From the NCBI GenBank assembly GCA_045106685.1, contig JBGCFB010000029.1, forward strand, positions 1 through 64,000: a DNA stretch of 64,000 nucleotides, written 5' to 3'. The stretch's first letter is position 1. Each line of letters begins with the position of its first letter. This DNA comes from JAUIGE01 sp045106685. Its GTDB lineage: Bacteria; Bacteroidota; Bacteroidia; J057. Both the position numbers and the translations under genes were made by a program. This document shows, piece after piece, positions 26,119 to 34,976 of the stretch. The notes under the pieces were generated by a model. It was given only the letters and a program-made list of their open reading frames with translations. It had not been told where the DNA came from and searched no databases.

Positions 26119-26898
26119 ATGAGTAATCACTTTTTACTAGTCTGCCTAACGGCGTTTTGCTTACAGGCATGCCACAGTCAGGAAACAACCGCCCCAACAC
26201 ATACTTCAAAAGAGGATACAGTCGAACAGGTCGAAGCTGCACCAAATATCGAAGCAATATCTATTTCAGATAGTAGTGAGTATGCACTTTTTCTAAAAAA
26301 TCTTCCCCTGAAACCAGCCGGAAGCCAGGTCCTCTTATATAATGGACAGCCTAAGCCTAATCAAGATGTGCATGTCGCGGTTATCGACATGGAACTGTCT
26401 AAGAGAGACCTCCAGCAATGCGCCGACGCAGTCATGCGACTGCGAGGAGAATTTCTTTTTGCCCAAAAACGCTTCAACGACATTCATTTTAACTTCCTCT
26501 CCGATGGAAAACCCCGCTACTTCCTGAAGCACAGCAATGGTGACACCTCTTATAAGGCGTTTCGCAAATACATGGATTGGATATTCACCTATGCCAATAC
26601 CCGCTCACTTCACAATGAACTCAAAAAGGTTGCGCTTGCTGACATACAAGCTGGTGATGTCTTTATCGTAACCGGCCGCCCTTATGGCCACGCCGTTACC
26701 GTCATGGAAGTAGGGACTCAAGGAAACCGCACGGTGTTTAAGCTGGCCCAGAGTTATATGCCTGCTCAGGAAACCCATATTCTCAAAAATCCACTTCATC
26801 CCGAAAACGGCGGCTGGTACTTTCTCGATGAAATAGATTCAGACCTATACACTCCTGAGTGGACTTTCCCTGCAGATGCGTTGAGAAGATTTAATTGA
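26119..26898 (+). CDS. DUF4846 family lipoprotein
   Basis: A 259-residue protein. The ATG at 26119 gives a lipoprotein signal, SNHFLLVCLTAFCLQACHSQ, with lipobox LQAC and acylated Cys17; the frame is open upstream to 25981, but that part has no signal character. The body matches the DUF4846 pattern: HFNFLSDGKPRYF, KYMDWIFTYANTRSLHNELK, AGDVFIVTGRPYGHAVTVME and LAQSYMPAQETHIL. The family is common in Bacteroidota and of unknown function; the GDVFI...GHAV region suggests a cysteine-peptidase-like fold without a proven active site. Confidence 0.85.
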   Translation: MSNHFLLVCLTAFCLQACHSQETTAPTHTSKEDTVEQVEAAPNIEAISISDSSEYALFLKNLPLKPAGSQVLLYNGQPKPNQDVHVAVIDMELSKRDLQQCADAVMRLRGEFLFAQKRFNDIHFNFLSDGKPRYFLKHSNGDTSYKAFRKYMDWIFTYANTRSLHNELKKVALADIQAGDVFIVTGRPYGHAVTVMEVGTQGNRTVFKLAQSYMPAQETHILKNPLHPENGGWYFLDEIDSDLYTPEWTFPADALRRFN

Positions 26899-27000
26899 TT
26901 AGCTAATTGAAAACCGATTAGCTGATTTGATAATTTGAAAACACTTATAGTGTTTTGTATCTCATCAGCTAATCATCAAATTAGCTAATTCTCTTCTTAT
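26899..27000. repeat. Inverted-repeat element with ATTAGCTGATTTGAT words (family E)
   Basis: Outer arms TTAGCTAATTGAAAACCGAT... and ...CATCAAATTAGCTAATTC surround the small palindrome AAAACACTTATAGTGTTTT (26938-26956). The word GATTAGCTGATTTGAT also occurs at 61541-61575 and, inverted, at 45718-45760. It could end transcription before folP. Confidence 0.6.
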
Positions 27001-27008
27001 CAAATCAA

Positions 27009-27854
27009 TTGCCAGCTAATCACATAAACTGCCGCGGAACCCTTTTGGACCTCAATAGTCCGCAGGTTATGGGTATCCTGAATGTCACACCGGATAGCTT
27101 TTCGGATGGAGGGAAGTTTGATTCTGTAGAAAAGGCATTGCCCCAAATTGAGAAAATGCTTCTCGAAGGAGCGCGCATTATTGATATGGGAGCGTACTCT
27201 TCGCGCCCTGGAGCAATCGATATTACAATAGAAGAAGAACTCCAGCGACTGGAGCCTGTAGTCGAAGCGACTCTCGACCAATTTCCTGATGTACTTATTT
27301 CAATAGACACCTTCCGTGCGCCCGTGGCACAAGCGATGCTGGAAAGAGGTGTACATATTATTAATGATATCGGCGCAGGTCTTTTGGATAAAAAAATGCC
27401 TGAAGTGGTAGCGGCTTATGATGCACCATATATTATGATGCATATGCAAGGGACGCCTCAGACGATGCAGCAACGACCTGCATATGAGAATGTGGTAGAG
27501 GATGTTTGGCATTTTTTAGTAGAAAGAGTCAATGTCGCGCGTGAAGCTGGGATAAAAGATATCATCCTTGATCCTGGTTTCGGTTTTGGGAAAACGGTAG
27601 CACATAACTATGCTTTGCTAAATCAGCTGAACACATTCTTGCAAATGAAGTTGCCGGTGCTTGTAGGAGTCTCTCGCAAATCGATGCTGTACAAGCCTTT
27701 TGGGGCGCAGCCGGATGAGGTGCTGGATATGGCAGGCGCAGCTCATCTTTGGGCTTTGAGCCAGGGCGCGAACATATTGCGGGTTCACGACGTCGCGGCG
27801 GCTGTGCGAATTGTTGGGATGTTTGCGTTATTGCAGGGAAATGGAGCTGTTTAA
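27009..27854 (+). CDS. folP: Dihydropteroate synthase
   Basis: Joins 4-aminobenzoate to 6-hydroxymethyl-dihydropterin pyrophosphate in folate synthesis; sulfonamide target. The 281-residue protein has VMGILNVTPDSFSDGG (about residues 20-35), the second signature IDMGAYSSRPGA (about 59-70), INDIGAG, and LDPGFGFGKT, all in order for a TIM-barrel DHPS. In the frame upstream of these motifs the only ordinary start codon before a stop is a TTG at 27009, so a TTG start is likely. The end overlaps cdaA by 14 bp, so the two are translated together. Confidence 0.95.
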   Translation: MPANHINCRGTLLDLNSPQVMGILNVTPDSFSDGGKFDSVEKALPQIEKMLLEGARIIDMGAYSSRPGAIDITIEEELQRLEPVVEATLDQFPDVLISIDTFRAPVAQAMLERGVHIINDIGAGLLDKKMPEVVAAYDAPYIMMHMQGTPQTMQQRPAYENVVEDVWHFLVERVNVAREAGIKDIILDPGFGFGKTVAHNYALLNQLNTFLQMKLPVLVGVSRKSMLYKPFGAQPDEVLDMAGAAHLWALSQGANILRVHDVAAAVRIVGMFALLQGNGAV

Positions 27855-28617
27855 GATCGGATTTTTGACGGTACAACTGGTCGATATCATTGATATCGGC
27901 ATAGCCTCCTTTTTGATCTACCGAATTTATCTCGCCTTGCGCGGTAGCCAGGCCATGCGTGTGATGTGGCTGGTTCTACTATTTTTTCTGGCCTGGAAGG
28001 CAGTAGACCTTTTGAACATGGTCCTGCTCAAGAGTTTTCTCAGCGAAGTAATTGGTTTAGGTTCAGTCGCTTTGGTGATTTTGTTTGCACCGGAAATTCG
28101 TCGCTTCCTTTCTAATATCACTCGAAACACACTTGTTGATCAATTATTTCAGGGTTCTCTAAATAAAGATGATCAGGTATCGATGGTGCGCGCACTATCA
28201 GAAGGGCTTGCCCAACTTAAGCATAATCATTCTGGCGCTTTGATCGTTATTGCTGGTAACCAGTCTTTAAAAGATATAATTGAAACAGGAGATCGTGTAG
28301 ATGCAATTGTCTCATCACGCTTGTTATATGCTATTTTTCAAAAACAAAGTCCTTTACATGATGGTGCCGTTGTAATTCGAAACGGAAGAATAACCGCAGC
28401 TCGTTGCATCTTGCCTATTAGTAGATCTCAATATATTCCAGCAGAACTGGGTCTTCGCCACCGCTCTGCAATCGGCCTTGTAGAGCAAACTGATTCATTG
28501 GTAATCGTGTTATCTGAAGAACGCCAGGAATTGAGTGTTGCTCAAAATGGAAAAATAAGACGCGGTGAGGATGTCGAAAGCATCATGACCATGATCAAAC
28601 AGTTCATCGATAGGTGA
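27841..28617 (+). CDS. cdaA: Diadenylate cyclase (CdaA type)
   Basis: Makes cyclic di-AMP from two ATP. The 258-residue protein has three N-terminal membrane helices (about residues 15-90) and a cytosolic DAC domain with the catalytic DGA (174-176, in HDGAVVIRNGRI) and RHR (206-208, in LGLRHRSAIGL). The ATG at 27841 lies within the last codons of folP. In Firmicutes cdaA pairs with cdaR; here the linked genes are folP upstream and folB 80 nt downstream. Confidence 0.95.
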   Translation: MELFKIGFLTVQLVDIIDIGIASFLIYRIYLALRGSQAMRVMWLVLLFFLAWKAVDLLNMVLLKSFLSEVIGLGSVALVILFAPEIRRFLSNITRNTLVDQLFQGSLNKDDQVSMVRALSEGLAQLKHNHSGALIVIAGNQSLKDIIETGDRVDAIVSSRLLYAIFQKQSPLHDGAVVIRNGRITAARCILPISRSQYIPAELGLRHRSAIGLVEQTDSLVIVLSEERQELSVAQNGKIRRGEDVESIMTMIKQFIDR

Positions 28618-28697
28618 TTTTTGCTCATTTAAGAAAAAACTACTGTCTACAAAATTGTTCACTCAAATAAATTATTTTTAAAAATCGGGCTTTTTTC

Positions 28698-29045
28698 ATG
28701 AAAATAAGGGTTAATGGAATAAAAATGTACGCTTTTCACGGAGTATTTGAAGAAGAGCGAAAAAAAGGCACTCATTTTGTAGTAGACCTGTGTGCGCATG
28801 TAAATGCGTTACCACAAAACGACGCTCTTTCCCATACAATAGATTACCAAACGATGTACAGTATTGCTGTGGAAACACTGCAGACTCCTGTAGATCTTCT
28901 GGAGACGCTGGCCCAAACTATCGGCCATCGAATTTTAGAAGCTTTACCCGGAGTAGATTGTATTGATGTGCAGGTGCATAAAGAGAAGCCTCTCCACATG
29001 CCTTTATGCGCGGAAACATCTGTAGAAATTAACCTTTCGCGATAA
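28698..29045 (+). CDS. folB: Dihydroneopterin aldolase
   Basis: Cleaves dihydroneopterin to 6-hydroxymethyl-dihydropterin and glycolaldehyde, feeding the substrate of FolP. The 115-residue protein has the family pattern: IKMYAFHGVFEEERKKGTHF with the conserved YxxHGxxxxE, HTIDYQTMYSI, LLETLAQTIGHRIL, and VQVHKEKPLHMP with the conserved Lys. The length is typical. It follows cdaA after an AT-rich 80-nt gap. Confidence 0.93.
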   Translation: MKIRVNGIKMYAFHGVFEEERKKGTHFVVDLCAHVNALPQNDALSHTIDYQTMYSIAVETLQTPVDLLETLAQTIGHRILEALPGVDCIDVQVHKEKPLHMPLCAETSVEINLSR

Positions 29046-29068
29046 GCGTTAAATATTGACGTAAAGGT

Positions 29069-29101
29069 TTTGGATTGTTCATGATATAATCCCTACATTT
29101 G
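29069..29101 (+). promoter_or_regulatory. Promoter of tRNA-Cys
   Basis: TTTG at 29069-29072, 21-bp spacer, TACATTTG at 29094-29101: a perfect consensus match. Start expected about 29108, 12 nt before the tRNA. Confidence 0.75.
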
Positions 29102-29119
29102 AGGCCGCTTAACAATTAA

Positions 29120-29190
29120 GGCGACGTGGCCGAGTGGCTAGGCAGAGGTCTGCAAAACCTCGTACAGCGGTTCGAATCCGCTCGTCGCCT
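29120..29190 (+). tRNA. tRNA-Cys (anticodon GCA)
   Basis: A 71-nt tRNA. The acceptor arm GGCGACG pairs with CGTCGCC, leaving discriminator T at 29190. The anticodon stem GAGGT/ACCTC encloses the loop CTGCAAA, giving anticodon GCA. The T arm AGCGGTTCGAATCCGCT is canonical. CCA is not encoded. Confidence 0.97.
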
Positions 29191-29314
29191 CAACACACCT
29201 TTTTGCTAGTTAGCTAGTCCACCCCTCAGCCCAATCTCTTATATGTATTTGGTTTGGTCACCTGTCGTTACGACGAACACTCACACTGTTCGGTCGGAGC
29301 GAATTATCTATTAG

Positions 29315-29345
29315 TTTGATAATTCCGACTTTCCTTCTACTTTTG
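29315..29345 (+). promoter_or_regulatory. Promoter of the OmpA-family gene
   Basis: TTTG at 29315-29318, 19-bp spacer, TACTTTTG at 29338-29345: a full consensus match, about 36 nt upstream of the ATG at 29381. It suits a strongly expressed surface protein. Confidence 0.75.
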
Positions 29346-29380
29346 TTTTATAATGCGAAACAGTTTAAACCGGTAAGCAT

Positions 29381-31144
29381 ATGAATCAGCTTAAGCCTCT
29401 CCTGTTGTTCCTCCTGGCATGTATAATTGCCGCCCCAAGTATCTACGCCCAAGAAGAGGGCGATGATCAAGGTGATGGAGATGATGATCGTTACAAAAAC
29501 ATCCGTAAGCGCGACCAGCAGCAAATGGATGATTACCTCAGTGGCGAGTATCTATTTCCTCCCAAACCAAAAAATAACATGTCAATCGGTCTGAAAGTGG
29601 GTACTGCCTTCGTTCGGGGTGATATTCCTAGCGCACCAGGCGGTAACCTCGCCCTGGATATCCGCAAGGCACTTGGACATGCATTTTCAATTCGCCTCCA
29701 GGCAAACGTTGCACGTATGCACGGTCTTGAATTCCGTCCTCGTACGGGATACACCAATGCAAGTGCCGCAACGATGAACCCTTGGCGCACAAACAGCTAC
29801 ACTGGTGGCGTTTTCGAAAACTACGAAACACGTACAGGTGATCTTAGCCTCCAGGCTGTTGTGAACTTGAATAACATCAACTTCTACAAAGAGCAAGTCA
29901 AGTGGAATGTATATGCCTTCGCCGGTATCGGTGCTATTGGCTACAATTCCAAGACTAACGCTACTGACGATCAGGGCAATGCCTATGATTTTACAGCAGC
30001 TGACCTTGACTACAACCAGACTCTAGCAACTATCGGTGATCACCGTACTGCTAAGAATCGTGTACGTGATGCGCTTAACAATCTTCTTGACGACACTTAT
30101 GAGTCTGCAGGAGAAGCCTACACAGACCGTGGTGGAATGCAGTTTGGCGATGATTACTTCCTCGTTGATCCTTTGTTCACAGGTGGTCTTGGTTTACGTT
30201 ACCGTTTGAGTAACCGCATTGAGTTGGAAGCTGAGTACCGTATGGGTATTCTCTTTAGCGACCTTCTTGACGGTGTACGTTGGACTGAGCAGGGAGACCT
30301 TTCTCCTAACTGGGACAACCTCGGACAAGCTACTATTGGTATCCACTTCCGTCTAGGAAAAGGTGAGGAATCACTATGGTGGACTAACCCAATGACAGAA
30401 ACATACAAAGCAGCTGCTGAAACTCGTGAAATCGCTCAGCGTCTACAAGACGACAACGATGGTGACGGTGTAGCTGACCTTTATGACAAAGAGCCTGATA
30501 CTCCAGAAGGTTACCTCGTTGACGCTGCTGGTCGTACACTCGACTCAGACGGTGACGGAGTTCCTGATACAAAGGACGACGAACCTTACTCTCCTAAAGG
30601 AGCTGCTGTAGACGGCAACGGTGTTGCACTTGACAGCGATGGTGACGGTGTTGTTGATATTTTTGACAAAGAGCCTACTACTCCTTCAGGTTCACAGGTT
30701 GACGCTCGTGGTGTTACTATTAACACTATCACTGAAACTCGTGTTCGTGAAATGATCGCCGAAGGCGGTGGAATTGGTGGTGATTGCCTCCTTCCTATGA
30801 TCCACTTTGATCTGGACAAGGATAACATCAAGCCTGACTTCTATCCTCAGCTATTTTATGTAGCTCAGCTTATGAAGGCTAACCCAACACTTCGTGTACG
30901 TGCAATCGGTCACACAGACGTTCGCGCTGCTGATCCATATAATGATGATCTTTCACAGCGTCGTGTAAATAACGCAGTTGACTTCCTCGTAAACACTTAC
31001 GGAATCGACCGTGCTCGTTTTGAAACAGATTCTAACGGTGAGCGTGAGAACATCATCCGTGAGCTTCCTGCTAACTACCGTAACCGCAAGCTTGAGCCAT
31101 TACACTACATCAACCGTCGTGTAGAGTTTACTTGCATCCAGTAG
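29381..31144 (+). CDS. OmpA-family outer membrane protein with thrombospondin type 3 repeats
   Basis: A 587-residue protein with a signal peptide (LLLFLLACIIAAPSIYAQ) followed by an acidic stretch and a beta-barrel N-domain (about 60-330). Calcium-binding type 3 repeats follow (DDNDGDGVADLYD, DSDGDGVPDTKDDE, DSDGDGVVDIFDKE; about 355-430), and then the OmpA peptidoglycan-binding domain (about 470-587: IHFDLDKDNIKP, IGHTDVRAADPYNDDLSQRR). It links the outer membrane to peptidoglycan. Codon choice is uniform and favoured, as in abundant proteins. Strong promoter upstream and strong terminator downstream. Confidence 0.95.
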   Translation: MNQLKPLLLFLLACIIAAPSIYAQEEGDDQGDGDDDRYKNIRKRDQQQMDDYLSGEYLFPPKPKNNMSIGLKVGTAFVRGDIPSAPGGNLALDIRKALGHAFSIRLQANVARMHGLEFRPRTGYTNASAATMNPWRTNSYTGGVFENYETRTGDLSLQAVVNLNNINFYKEQVKWNVYAFAGIGAIGYNSKTNATDDQGNAYDFTAADLDYNQTLATIGDHRTAKNRVRDALNNLLDDTYESAGEAYTDRGGMQFGDDYFLVDPLFTGGLGLRYRLSNRIELEAEYRMGILFSDLLDGVRWTEQGDLSPNWDNLGQATIGIHFRLGKGEESLWWTNPMTETYKAAAETREIAQRLQDDNDGDGVADLYDKEPDTPEGYLVDAAGRTLDSDGDGVPDTKDDEPYSPKGAAVDGNGVALDSDGDGVVDIFDKEPTTPSGSQVDARGVTINTITETRVREMIAEGGGIGGDCLLPMIHFDLDKDNIKPDFYPQLFYVAQLMKANPTLRVRAIGHTDVRAADPYNDDLSQRRVNNAVDFLVNTYGIDRARFETDSNGERENIIRELPANYRNRKLEPLHYINRRVEFTCIQ

Positions 31145-31177
31145 TAGAAAAAACATACAACACTTTTGTATATTCGA

Positions 31178-31207
31178 AGGGCCGACTTTTTAGTCGGCCC
31201 TTTTTCT
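31178..31207 (+). terminator. Intrinsic terminator of the OmpA-family gene
   Basis: AGGGCCGACT (31178-31187), 4-nt loop, AGTCGGCCCT (31192-31201), then TTTTTC. Ten perfect GC-rich base pairs with a T tract. Confidence 0.93.
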
Positions 31208-31301
31208 TTGCATTCGCTACTCAATCCTTGGTACTTGCTACTCTCACATGGTTTGATAGAATGGTCTTTTGTTCATTATCCATTGCTAATGACTAATTAA
31301 T

Positions 31302-34300
31302 ATGCCCCCTTTTGTTCATCTACATAATCATACTGAGTTTAGCCTGCTGGATGGTGCAGCCAAAATCTCCAATATGACTCAAAAGGCCTGCGATTGCGGG
31401 ATGAGCCATGTTGCGATTACAGACCACGGTAACATGTATGGTGTGCCTAAGTTTGTATTGAACGCGCGGAGTAGAGGGGTAAATCCGATCGTCGGGTGCG
31501 AATTTTATATCATCGATGGCGATGCGCGCGAGCGAGATCGAAGCAAAAAGCGCCACCATCAGATTATGTGGGCAAGGAATAAGGAAGGCTATCACAATCT
31601 TGTGAAGCTTTGTTCATACGGCTATACCGATGGTTATTATTATAAACCTCGTATTGATAAAGAAATATTAAGGCAGCACACTGAAGGCATTATCGCCTCA
31701 ACCTGTTGCCTTGCCTCAGAAGTAAATCAAACCTTTTTAAACAAAGGAGAAGTTGAAGGAGAGGCAAAATTGATGGAGTATATAGATCTTTTTGGCAAAG
31801 AGAATTACTACATCGAAGTCCAGCGACATACGCTGGGTGATATGGAAAAGTGCAACGAGTGGCTACTCCGAATGGCCAAGAAGCACGATATGAAAGTCAT
31901 CGCGACGAATGACGTCCATTATGTAAACCAGGAAGATGCTGAAGCGCATGACTTGCTGCTGGCTTTACAAACACAGAGCGATTACAACGACCCAAACCGT
32001 TTTCGTTTTACAGATGATAAAAACCGCCTCAATCCTCGTTTTTATTTCAAAACGCAGGGTGAGATGCTTGAGCTATTTCAGGATATTCCCTTTGCACTGG
32101 ACCAAACTGTAGAACTGGCAGAACGCTGCACCTTTGAGATGGACTTGGCGGGAGATATGATTCTGCCGCAATATCAGGTGCCGTCTCAGTACAAAGACAT
32201 GGACGATTACCTGAGGGCAATGGTCTATGAACGAGCTCCCAAGCGCTATCATGAACTTACCTCAGAAATCACAGAGCGCATCGATCATGAGTTGAAGATC
32301 ATGAAGAAAATGGGCTATGCCGGATACTTCCTGATCGTGCAGTCCTTTACGACAGAAGCCAGACGACGAGGTGTGTATGTAGGGCCGGGCCGTGGCTCAG
32401 CTGCTGGTTCAGTAGTTGCCTATATTTTGGGAATTATTGACATAGATCCACTCAAATACGATCTCCTGTTCGAGCGATTTCTCAATCCGGAAAGGGTCTC
32501 TCCTCCTGATATTGATATTGACTTTGATGATGAAGGTCGCCAGGAAGTGATCGATTATGTGGTCGGAGAATACGGCCGCCAGAGTGTAAGTCAGGTGATT
32601 ACCTATGGAACGATGGGCGCAAAGACAGCCCTACGTGATGTGGGACGTACGCTTGGCATTCCCTTGAGTGAGGTAAACCGCATTGCAAAGCTAATCCCTG
32701 ACAAGCCTGGAATTACATTTGCTAAAGCACTTAATTCTGAGAAAAACCCGGATACATGCGAAGAACTCAAAACATTATTTGCGAGCCCTGACCCGCAGAT
32801 CAATAAGATGATGCGCTTCGCCAATACACTTGAAGGTACGGCGAGGCATACCGGTGTTCACGCGTGTGCGGTGATTATTGCCCCGACAGCTGTCACCAAT
32901 TATGTGCCTGTCTCCAAGGCGAAGGATGACGCGCTCGTTACGCAGTACGATGGCCCAATGGCCGAGATGTGCGGCTTGCTCAAGATGGACTTCCTGGGAC
33001 TGCGTACCCTTTCGATTATCAAAACATCCATACGCCTGGTCAAAGAGCGACATGGAGTAGAAATAAATCCGGACGATATTTCACTGGAAGATGAAAAGAC
33101 CTATGAGCTGTACCAACGAGGTGATACCGTAGCGACCTTCCAGTTTGAGTCTGACGGTATGCGTAAGTATTTGCGCCAGCTTAAACCAACCAATATTGAG
33201 GACCTGATCGCGATGAACGCATTATATCGCCCTGGTCCGATGGATAATATTCCTTCTTTCGTAGCACGAAAACATGGGAAAGAGGTGTTGAAATATCCGC
33301 ACCCGATGCTAGAGAATATCCTGAAAAACACCTATGGAATCATGGTGTATCAGGAGCAGATTATGCAAGTCGCCCAGAAGATGGGGAACTACTCCCTTGG
33401 TGGAGCGGATTTGCTTCGTCGTGCGATGGGTAAGAAAAAGATGGACGTCATGCAGCAAGAGCGTGTCGTATTCAAAAAGGGCGCGCAGGAAAACGATGTT
33501 TCCGAAGAGGTGGCTACCGAGGTCTTTGACTTGATGGAGAAGTTTGCGTCGTATGGATTTAATAAAAGCCATGCCGCAGCCTACTCTGTCCTCGCTTTCA
33601 AAACGGGCTACATGAAGGCGCACTACCCTGCCGAATACATGGCAGCGGTGTTGACGCATAATGTGAATGATATTAAGAAGATCACCTTCTTTATTGAAGA
33701 GTGTCAGCGGATGGGCCTCAAGGTCCTTCCTCCTGATGTCAACGAATCTCAGAAACTCTTCGCGGTAAATCCTCAGGGCGAACTGCGATTTGGTCTGGAA
33801 GCGATCAAAGGCGTGGGAAGTTCGGTGGTGGAAGCACTTATCGAAGAGCGCACGGAGAACGGCCCATTTGAATCAATTTTCGACTTTACCACGCGGATAC
33901 CGCCGCAGTCCCTGAATCGTAAAGCGCTGGAATCCCTTGCTTATGCCGGAGCATTTGATTGTTTTGGTGTGAAGCGTTACCAGTATTTTCTGAATGCTTC
34001 AGTTAATGAGGAAGCCAGTGTCCTGGATCGCGCGGTACAGTATGGTCGCAAAGTACAGGCTGAGAAAGCCAGTAATCAGATGAGCTTGTTCGGCGGTGGC
34101 GGCGAAGGAGAAGGCGGGCTTGAAGAGCCCACTATTCCAATGGGAACCATGCGAGACGGCAAGGTCGTGGAGACATGGACACGTCTGCAAGAGCTGAATT
34201 TCGAAAAAGATGTAATCGGTTTTTACCTCTCAGGCCACCCACTAGAGCGCTATAAGTGGCAAATTGAAGCCTTTACTACTTGCCCGATATCCAAGTTAGA

Positions 34301-34814
34301 GGACTTCCCTAACCGCGACGTGCGCGTTGCAGGAATTGTAACAGGCGCGAGAGAACGTATTTCAAAACGCGGCTCCAAGTTTATGACCTTTACGGTTGAA
34401 GACTTTAGCGGCGGTATGGATCTGGCGCTATTTGGAGATCAATTTGTTCAACTTCGCAACCTGATCCGCCCTGACGAAATGGTATTCATTTCGGGAGCGT
34501 ATCAGCCGCGCTGGAATGATCCCAACGAATTCGAACTGCGAATCAGTCAGGTGCAAATGATGGATGAGGAGCTTTTTGAAAAAATGATTCGATGCCTCCA
34601 GATCGAACTGAATACGCAGATTCTGGATAAAGAAATGCTGGATACGATCATAAATTTATGTGAACAAAACCCAGGACGATTCCCGCTCATGTTTGCACTT
34701 CAGGATAATGAATTTGGCAAAGTGAACCTTGTGGCTTCTGAGACTTCTGTGCTTCCTAGTGGTGCTTTTATCAGTAAGCTTCAGGAGCTAGGGTTGAAGT
34801 TTCGATTGGGATAA
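31302..34814 (+). CDS. dnaE: DNA polymerase III alpha subunit
   Basis: Replicative polymerase, 1170 residues. The PHP domain is at the N-terminus (HLHNHTEFSLLDG, residues 6-18; ITDHGNMYG). The polymerase core carries the two catalytic aspartates in PDIDIDFDDEGR (about residue 402) and the third in KMDFLGLRTL (about 560). Then come the fingers and beta-binding region (NKSHAAAYSVLAF), and a C-terminal OB fold (VRVAGIVTGARERISKRGSK, about 1005). The length and domain order are those of bacterial DnaE. The ATG at 31302 is used. It stands alone after the OmpA-family gene. Confidence 0.98.
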   Translation: MPPFVHLHNHTEFSLLDGAAKISNMTQKACDCGMSHVAITDHGNMYGVPKFVLNARSRGVNPIVGCEFYIIDGDARERDRSKKRHHQIMWARNKEGYHNLVKLCSYGYTDGYYYKPRIDKEILRQHTEGIIASTCCLASEVNQTFLNKGEVEGEAKLMEYIDLFGKENYYIEVQRHTLGDMEKCNEWLLRMAKKHDMKVIATNDVHYVNQEDAEAHDLLLALQTQSDYNDPNRFRFTDDKNRLNPRFYFKTQGEMLELFQDIPFALDQTVELAERCTFEMDLAGDMILPQYQVPSQYKDMDDYLRAMVYERAPKRYHELTSEITERIDHELKIMKKMGYAGYFLIVQSFTTEARRRGVYVGPGRGSAAGSVVAYILGIIDIDPLKYDLLFERFLNPERVSPPDIDIDFDDEGRQEVIDYVVGEYGRQSVSQVITYGTMGAKTALRDVGRTLGIPLSEVNRIAKLIPDKPGITFAKALNSEKNPDTCEELKTLFASPDPQINKMMRFANTLEGTARHTGVHACAVIIAPTAVTNYVPVSKAKDDALVTQYDGPMAEMCGLLKMDFLGLRTLSIIKTSIRLVKERHGVEINPDDISLEDEKTYELYQRGDTVATFQFESDGMRKYLRQLKPTNIEDLIAMNALYRPGPMDNIPSFVARKHGKEVLKYPHPMLENILKNTYGIMVYQEQIMQVAQKMGNYSLGGADLLRRAMGKKKMDVMQQERVVFKKGAQENDVSEEVATEVFDLMEKFASYGFNKSHAAAYSVLAFKTGYMKAHYPAEYMAAVLTHNVNDIKKITFFIEECQRMGLKVLPPDVNESQKLFAVNPQGELRFGLEAIKGVGSSVVEALIEERTENGPFESIFDFTTRIPPQSLNRKALESLAYAGAFDCFGVKRYQYFLNASVNEEASVLDRAVQYGRKVQAEKASNQMSLFGGGGEGEGGLEEPTIPMGTMRDGKVVETWTRLQELNFEKDVIGFYLSGHPLERYKWQIEAFTTCPISKLEDFPNRDVRVAGIVTGARERISKRGSKFMTFTVEDFSGGMDLALFGDQFVQLRNLIRPDEMVFISGAYQPRWNDPNEFELRISQVQMMDEELFEKMIRCLQIELNTQILDKEMLDTIINLCEQNPGRFPLMFALQDNEFGKVNLVASETSVLPSGAFISKLQELGLKFRLG

Positions 34815-34976
34815 TAGTGCCCGATGCGGCACTGCTTCTGTAGTCGCTACTCCCCCATTTTTTGCATCCTATGTGCATAATTGTAAGTGGATTGGTATTG
34901 GAAAGGAATAATAGCGTTTTTAAATATTGATTGGTATTGGCGACTTAATCGGAACTCAACGCATAGCGATTTACAG

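Noticed and set aside
31302..34814. Minus-strand ORFs of 60-116 codons inside dnaE
   Set aside because: All are antisense shadows of a fully conserved polymerase gene.
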